Shown here one piece after another: positions 9,336 through 14,166 of a stretch of DNA of 14,166 nt. Position 1 is the stretch's first letter. Each line of letters starts with the position of its first letter. The notes under the pieces are model-generated. The model was given only the letters and a program-made list of their open reading frames with translations. It was not told the origin of the DNA and did not search any database. The position numbers and the translations under genes are program-made. Source of the stretch: Acidobacteriaceae bacterium UBA1795 (GTDB taxonomy: Bacteria; Acidobacteriota; Terriglobia; Terriglobales; Acidobacteriaceae); assembly GCA_002314435.1 (NCBI GenBank), contig DCFV01000217.1, positions 14,655 to 28,820 on the forward strand. Direction: 5' to 3'.

Positions 9336-9453
9336 CCAGTCCACAGCGACTCTGCTTCCGTACAAGCGACGCCGCGATTGGCTCCTGTAACAGTCTCTCA
9401 TCATGCGACTCATGGTTCACCGGCATGCCGCAAGCCCGCCCTGCTGCCGACGA

Positions 9454-10502
9454 TTATTCCTCGCCCCTGCCCAGATCGACATGCACCGCGGCGTTGCGGT
9501 CCACGTCGAGTTTGCCGTCTTTCTCGAACAACTCGGCCACTTGCAACACGGATCGATGCGTGGATTGCGGCTGACCGGGAATGGCGTCGGCGCCTTCCTG
9601 CTGTACAAAGTAGTAGAGGAAGGCGCGATCGCCATGGACGACGACATCAGCATGATGTCCGTTGGAGCGGTCTGTAGGCAACTGGCCTGCGCCCTCCAGC
9701 AGATGCTCTTTCTGACTCGTCCAATGCTCTGCATCACTGGAGCGGTAGACGCTCAAACCGTCCCAGGAGTCGGCAATGAGCCAAATGCGTCTTTTCCACC
9801 GGAAAACGATCGGCCCCTCGCTCGGACGGTCATTGATTGCCACTCGATCATTCGACCAGTGCTCGAGATCCGGGCTGTCGACGGAGTGAAGGTAGCTGTG
9901 ATCGTTCTCGTCTTTGAACCATAGTCTCCAAAGCCCGCTGTCGAGGTGAAGCACGTATGGATCGATGACGCGCGAAGACGCCACCGGAAGTTTCTGAATG
10001 TATTTCCATTGCCGCAGGTTGCTGCTGGTCAGGTGAATGATCTCTCGGTCGGCATTCCAATCTGAGAAGACCCCAAGCACGACCGTCACAAACATGTGGT
10101 ACATTCCGTGATCGCGGATGATGTTCGGCGCCCAATACGTGTAGTCGGGTTTGCCGTAAGGGATCTTCACCGTCCCCGAGTATTTCCAATGCGCGCCGCC
10201 GTCGATCGATCGCGCGATGCCGATCGCGGTCCCATGGACCCAGGAAACATCGTTTGGGTTGTCCATGATCAAGTCAGCGCGGCGGTTGGTGTAAAACATC
10301 ATCCACTGCCTTCCGGCACGATCCCAGACCAGGGCGGGATCGGAGGCTCCATCGTGGATCGGATCGCGGTAGAGGGGTTTGGGCGCAGGAGCTTTTGCGC
10401 TGTGTCTGCAGGCTGCGCAGGCAGACGATTGCTCACTGCCGAAAGTGAAAGAAAAACAGCGAGGAGTACCTTACTGCTCGAAGGAAATTTTCCGGTCAGC
10501 AT
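9454..10502 (-). CDS. Secreted GH43-like five-bladed beta-propeller glycosidase (frameshifted near 10380)
   Basis: Likely inverting glycosidase of the GH43/GH117-like superfamily acting on an alpha- or beta-linked sugar side chain. The start at 10502 gives a signal peptide (MLTGKFPSSSKVLLAVFLSLS) with GAGAG just upstream. Its frame is sensible to about QKLLRP. The catalytic domain continues in the -1 frame as KPLYRDPIHDGASDPALVWD and runs into MMFYTNRRAD to the stop at 9454. That frame has a TAA near 10471 and no start before 10302, so it cannot be a separate full gene. One missing base in 10374-10383 restores about 349 residues. Candidate catalytic residues (restored numbering): general base D55 (ASDPAL), pKa modulator D181 (VIDPYVL), acid E229 (SEGPIVF); TYWAPN is the usual GH43 block. 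GHHAD near 282-286 may place a central His. It follows the receptor by 84 bases containing a hairpin terminator. Substrate not predictable. Confidence 0.85.
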
Positions 10503-10536
10503 AATCTCTCAAAGACCCAAATGAAGTTGATACACA

Positions 10537-10573
10537 GAAAAGAATCCTCCGGGGCCACTCGGGTCCCGGAGGA
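10537..10573 (-). terminator. Intrinsic terminator/attenuator between receptor and GH43-like gene
   Basis: A perfect 9-bp inverted repeat pairs TCCTCCGGG (10545-10553) with CCCGGAGGA (10565-10573), with an 11-base loop that can form two more pairs across a C-A mismatch. In minus-strand RNA the stem is followed directly by a U-rich tract, TTCTTTTC (complement of 10537-10544). It begins 13 bases after the receptor stop. Only about 34 bases then remain before the GH43-like start, too few for a separate promoter, so partial read-through seems likely. Confidence 0.7.
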
Positions 10574-10586
10574 GAGTCGGAGACAC

Positions 10587-13500
10587 TCAGAATTGGTACT
10601 TCAAGCCGAATTGCGTGATGCGGCCAGTGGATGCAGACGTGATCTGACCGAAGTGGTCCGGTCCAGCGGCCAGGTTCGAGTTGGGGTTGCCGAGGTTGCC
10701 GTGGTTGAAAGCGTTGAACAATTCGGCGCGGAACTGCAGGTTGTGTTCTTTGTAGATCGGGAACATGCGGAAGAAGGAGATATCCGAATTCCAGAATCCA
10801 GGTCCGAGCAGGAAATTGCGGCCGACGTCGCCGTAGCTTCCGGCTACAGCGGGTGCGAACGCATCGTAGTTCATGTAGTGCTTGACCATCTCGGAGCGGC
10901 TGCTGGCAATATGCAGGGCGCCGACCAGATCGGGACGATCGTTCCAGACTCCGTCGGCATTGCTGTCCTGGCCCGAGGTGATGTTGATGGGTGTTCCGGA
11001 GCGCATGGTTAAAATGGCATTGGCCTGCCAACTGTTCAGCAGGTAGTTGACAACCGTGCCAAAGCTCTGCACCTTCGGCGTATTGTAGGTCCCGGAGAAG
11101 TTGAAGATGTGGTGGGCCATCCCGTCGGTCGGCCCCCTGTCGCGGCCCGGATTGCTCGAATCGGTGAAGCCGAGGCCGCCATTGTAGTTGTCGCCTGAAA
11201 CCAAGTCGATCGACTTGGCCCAGGTGTAATTGGCATTGAAGCTTAACCCACGGGAGAGCCGTTGATTGGCTACAACCTGCAAGCCGTTATAGCTGGCGTT
11301 GAAGCCTGTGACATAGGTACCCACAGCCTGCCAGACGCCGGGCATATACGGACGGCGCGCGTCGATATTCGACTCGTTCGCCCCCGGCGCCCAGATCGGA
11401 TTGTTCTGATCGATGTTGCCGCTCATCTTGCGCGAGATAGTCCCGACATAGGCCACCTGCAGGCTCGTGTCCTTCGCCACCTGGCTCTGAACGGCCAGAT
11501 TTATCTGATTGATGAATGGAGTGGAGGCGTGCTGATCGAAGACCGCCGCGCCAGTCGGCGTGGTGAAGGTTGCCGCAGCCCCCGTGGGGACCTTGTAGGG
11601 GAACGGATCGCCGCCGGCAAAATCCTTCCAAGGATCGGAAAGGCTCTTGACGCTGTTACGGGAAATGGTCAGCACAAACGGCTGCGGTGCGCGGAGGCCG
11701 TCGCCGTAAGCCGCCAGATAATAGATGCCGTAGCCGAGGCGGACGGAGGTCTTTCCGTTGCCAAACGGATCGATGGCCAGACCGACGCGAGGTGCGAAGT
11801 TGTTCCAGTCCGAAGGACGGCCCGCGCGGGAGACACCCTTATCGCCATAGAACAATAATCCCTTGGGCGCGTTCGGATACACCGCGGACTGCTGGTTCGG
11901 AACGAAGCTGGGAATAAAGTTCGCGCCCCAAACCAGTGGCGTGGTGATCTCATAGCGCAGGCCGGCGGTCAACGTGACGCGCGAATTGATCTGCCAGGTA
12001 TCCTGAGCGTAGGGGTGAATGTACCAGGCGCTCTCGTCCGGATGGTCGCCGCTGTCCTCGTAGAACGAGGTCATATAGCCAAGCATGAAGTCAGCCATTG
12101 CGTTGCCGGTCAGGTCGCCGCCCTCGTAAATTTGACCGCCGCCGCCGGAGGCGCCGACCTCGGTATAGAAGCCCTTCATCACGAAGGCACCCAGCTTGAT
12201 GTTGTGACGGCCCTTGATCCAGGTAATGGTGTCGGAACCGCTGTAAGAGTGATCGAGTCCGTCGGCATCCCATGCGCCGACCGAGAAGCGGCCATTGATC
12301 TGAATGCGCGGCGCAACCGCCTTGATGGCTCCCTGGTGGAAGTTGCTGCCGTATTGGTCAAGCGTCTTGCCGTCGATCATGGCCCAGGGCGTCTCGCGGC
12401 GCATCGTATTCAAGCGCGCTTCGTTCAGAAAATTGGAGTTGACCGTCCAGGTGTGATTGAGAACCAGGTTGTGCTGGCGCACACCGTCCACTCGCTGGCC
12501 GAATCCCGGGATTTGGTTGAAGTACGCAAACGGGTTTCCCTGATCCGTGCTCATCTGGAACCAGCTCACGTTTACCTTCTGGGTCTTGGTCAGTTCGTAG
12601 TCACCCTTGAGCAGATATTGCCACTCGTTGACTGGCGCCCCCGATCCAATGGCCCAGCTTCCGTCGGCCTGATTGGGCAACGGCAGAGCACTTGCAAACG
12701 CCTTGGCGACAGAATCGAGACCAGGCAACTGGTCGTTTGGATATGGCTCGCCGGTTGCTGGATCGAGCGGCTCGCCAGGCTTGTCTTTCCACGCCGAGAA
12801 GTCACCCGTACGTTCCAGAGCTGTGGGAACAAGAACTCCACTCATCGCAGCGGGAGTGCGCTGCTTGAACTCCTCCCAGGAACCGAAGAGGAACGCCTTG
12901 TTGCGCAGGATGGGGCCGCCGCCCGTGATTCCGAACTGGTTCTGCTTGAGCGGGGTTACGCCACCGCCGGGATAGAAGTCTGTCTTCGCATTGAGCACAT
13001 CGTTGCGCAGGAACTCGAAGGCGGATCCGTGGAAGTCGTTGGAACCTGATTTGGTGATGATGTTCATGAACGCGCCCGGCATGCGTCCAAACTCGACGTC
13101 GGAGTTCGAACTGAGCAGGCGGAACTCCTGCACGGCGTCGGGATTCGGCGGCGTGCTGCACTGGTTGCGCCAGATGTCGTTGTTGAAGCCGCCGTCGATG
13201 AAGCAGGAGTTGGTAGTGGAACGGCCACCGTTGACAACAAAGGAATTGTTGTCACGGGTGGGGACCGTCTGGGCGTTGATCGACGAGGCGCCCGGCAGTG
13301 TGACCAGCAGGCTGTAGACATTGCGCCCGTTCAGGGGCAGGTCGACGATCTTTTTCGAATCGACCAGTTCGCCGAGTTCTGGGCTGTAGGTGTTGACTTG
13401 TGCCGTATCAGCGTGGATCTCGACCGACTCATTGGCCGCTCCCAGAGGGCAAGCACCAGATCGACGCGGGCCTGCTGGTTGACCGCAAGGGTGATACCTT

Positions 13501-13777
13501 CGCGGACCGTGTGCTTGAAACCGTTTGCCTGGGACTCCACCTTATAGCTTCCAACCGGGAGATGGGGCACCACGTAGGATCCGATTTCGTTGGTGGTTGT
13601 CTCGTGGATTTCACCGGTCAGGACATTGGTGACGGTGACCTTCGCCGATGGGATGGCCGCGCTTGCCGGGTCGGTCACCTGGCCCAGAATCGAGCCGGTG
13701 GTCGACTGCGCGAGTAGTCCGCCGGTTCCGAGCAGGCAGAGCAGCCCGATGAACAGACAGAAGATGATGCGTCTCAT
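10587..13777 (-). CDS. Oar-type TonB-dependent outer-membrane receptor with carboxypeptidase-regulatory-like domain (frameshifted near 13445)
   Basis: Large outer-membrane beta-barrel, probably taking up oligosaccharides or peptides with TonB energy. Start 13777 has a strong GGAGG at 5-base spacing and a signal peptide (MRRIIFCLFIGLLCLLGTGGLLAQ). Residues about 27-110 are the CarboxypepD_reg/Ig-like domain (GSILGQVTDPASAAIPSAKV, SYVVPHLPVGSYKVE). After VDLVLAL near 13447 the frame turns to nonsense and stops at 13331. The -1 frame continues GAANESVEIHADTAQVNTY, then plug-type DLPLNGRNVYSLLVTLPGAS, NGGRSTTNSCFIDGGFNNDI and a barrel full of alternating aromatic strands. It ends in QFGLKYQF, with the C-terminal Phe typical of outer-membrane barrels, at TGA 10587-10589. 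The restored length is about 1062-1063 residues, normal for the family. The shift may be one lost base or an extra CT (GCCCTCTGGG). No TonB box was confirmed. It heads the minus-strand gene group. Confidence 0.9.
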
Positions 13778-13782
13778 GCTTT

Positions 13783-13787
13783 CCTCC
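13783..13787 (-). promoter_or_regulatory. Strong Shine-Dalgarno of the receptor gene
   Basis: GGAGG in minus-strand mRNA, five bases (AAAGC) before the ATG at 13777. It fixes the start at the signal peptide and argues against the open frame extending to 14077. It is the best ribosome binding site in the window. Confidence 0.75.
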
Positions 13788-13803
13788 ATAAATTGTGCGT
13801 GCG

Positions 13804-13815
13804 GTTTGTGCAAAC
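13804..13815. promoter_or_regulatory. Palindromic GTTTG-TG-CAAAC site upstream of the receptor
   Basis: A 5-2-5 inverted repeat lies 27 bases upstream of the receptor ATG, in its presumed leader. Related TTTGC/GCAAA strings recur further upstream (near 14031, 14053 and 14086). It may be an operator, but no regulator gene is in the window and no -10/-35 pair could be tied to it. Confidence 0.25.
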
Positions 13816-14166
13816 GGGAGAAGAAGTTGCCGGCATGACCGAAGCGGGCAGGCTGCAGTTGCCTCGCTCGACTCGTATGCGACGTGGCATTGAATGCCCC
13901 GCACGGCAGCATACTCGTGATCTTTGAGTAAACGACTTGCGGCGTACCGAACATCTGTCCTCTCCTGATCGCGCACAATTCGAGCACTTGAGATTCGATC
14001 CTGAGAATGCTACAAGCAGCGTGTAGGGACGTTTGCTCATCTAACCTCAATATTTGCAACAGATGAGCTGACCGCATGTTCGCTGGGCAAACGGCTCATT
14101 TCCCCTCGTTTGGCTGTCTCCTCGGTCACACAGGCGTTGTGCTAGCGCATCGTCTCATTATTAGGG
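13816..14166. other. Intergenic region upstream of the receptor, nothing recognised
   Basis: About 350 bases to the window edge. The minus-strand frame into the receptor is open to 14077, but its residues before 13777 have no recognisable sequence and no ribosome binding site. Other frames are short and low in information. It should contain the promoter of the receptor operon. Confidence 0.5.

Noticed and set aside
12015..13049. 344-residue plus-strand open frame
   Set aside because: Antisense shadow of the receptor barrel; no domain or start signal.
13778..14077. N-terminal extension of the receptor frame by 100 residues
   Set aside because: Precedes a clear Shine-Dalgarno and signal peptide at 13777 and shows no family-like sequence.

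Overview
The window looks like a chromosomal segment of an Acidobacteriota genome, most likely Terriglobia/Acidobacteriaceae-like. This is inferred from the moderately high GC and from a cluster typical of that group: an Oar-type TonB-dependent receptor with an N-terminal carboxypeptidase-regulatory-like domain, an FG-GAP/UnbV (CRTAC1-type) secreted protein, an exported TPR protein and secreted glycoside hydrolases. No rRNA or other taxonomic marker is present.

Positions 1-2640 are housekeeping. On the minus strand, an Rrf2/IscR-type regulator (809-1267) is followed by cysteine desulfurase iscS (1-751, cut by the window edge), an Fe-S cluster assembly operon. Two adjacent 5-5-5 inverted repeats overlap its promoter. 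Divergent to it is a 56-residue C-x-H...C-x2-C protein with an acidic tail (1468-1638). It converges with a PgsA-type CDP-alcohol phosphatidyltransferase (1762-2355, minus). A complete tRNA-Val(GAC) with encoded CCA lies at 2558-2634. Just beyond it (2704-about 2853, minus) is what looks like the C-terminal stub of a tyrosine recombinase pointing at the tRNA, so this boundary may be an old integration site.

Positions 3313-13777 hold a presumptive glycan capture and degradation locus. On the plus strand are a secreted GH2 enzyme with a C-terminal discoidin-like domain (3313-5889) and an FG-GAP/UnbV protein (5998-7715). Converging on them from the minus strand are the Oar-type receptor (13777-10587), a GH43-like beta-propeller enzyme (10502-9454) and a TPR protein (9335-7729). 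A likely intrinsic terminator or attenuator separates receptor and GH43-like gene. The model is inference: the receptor imports or binds oligosaccharides, the two hydrolases trim them, and the TPR and UnbV proteins act as exported scaffolds or partners.

The most unusual fact is that four neighbouring genes (UnbV protein, TPR protein, GH43-like enzyme, receptor) each carry exactly one frameshift. All four shift in the same direction, equivalent to one missing base. Three sit in or beside homopolymer runs. Reading across each shift restores a complete protein of sensible length. Homopolymer undercalling in the assembly is the simplest explanation; decay of the locus, or slippage at the G8 run, are alternatives. 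Each of these genes is given here as one entry, with the break described.
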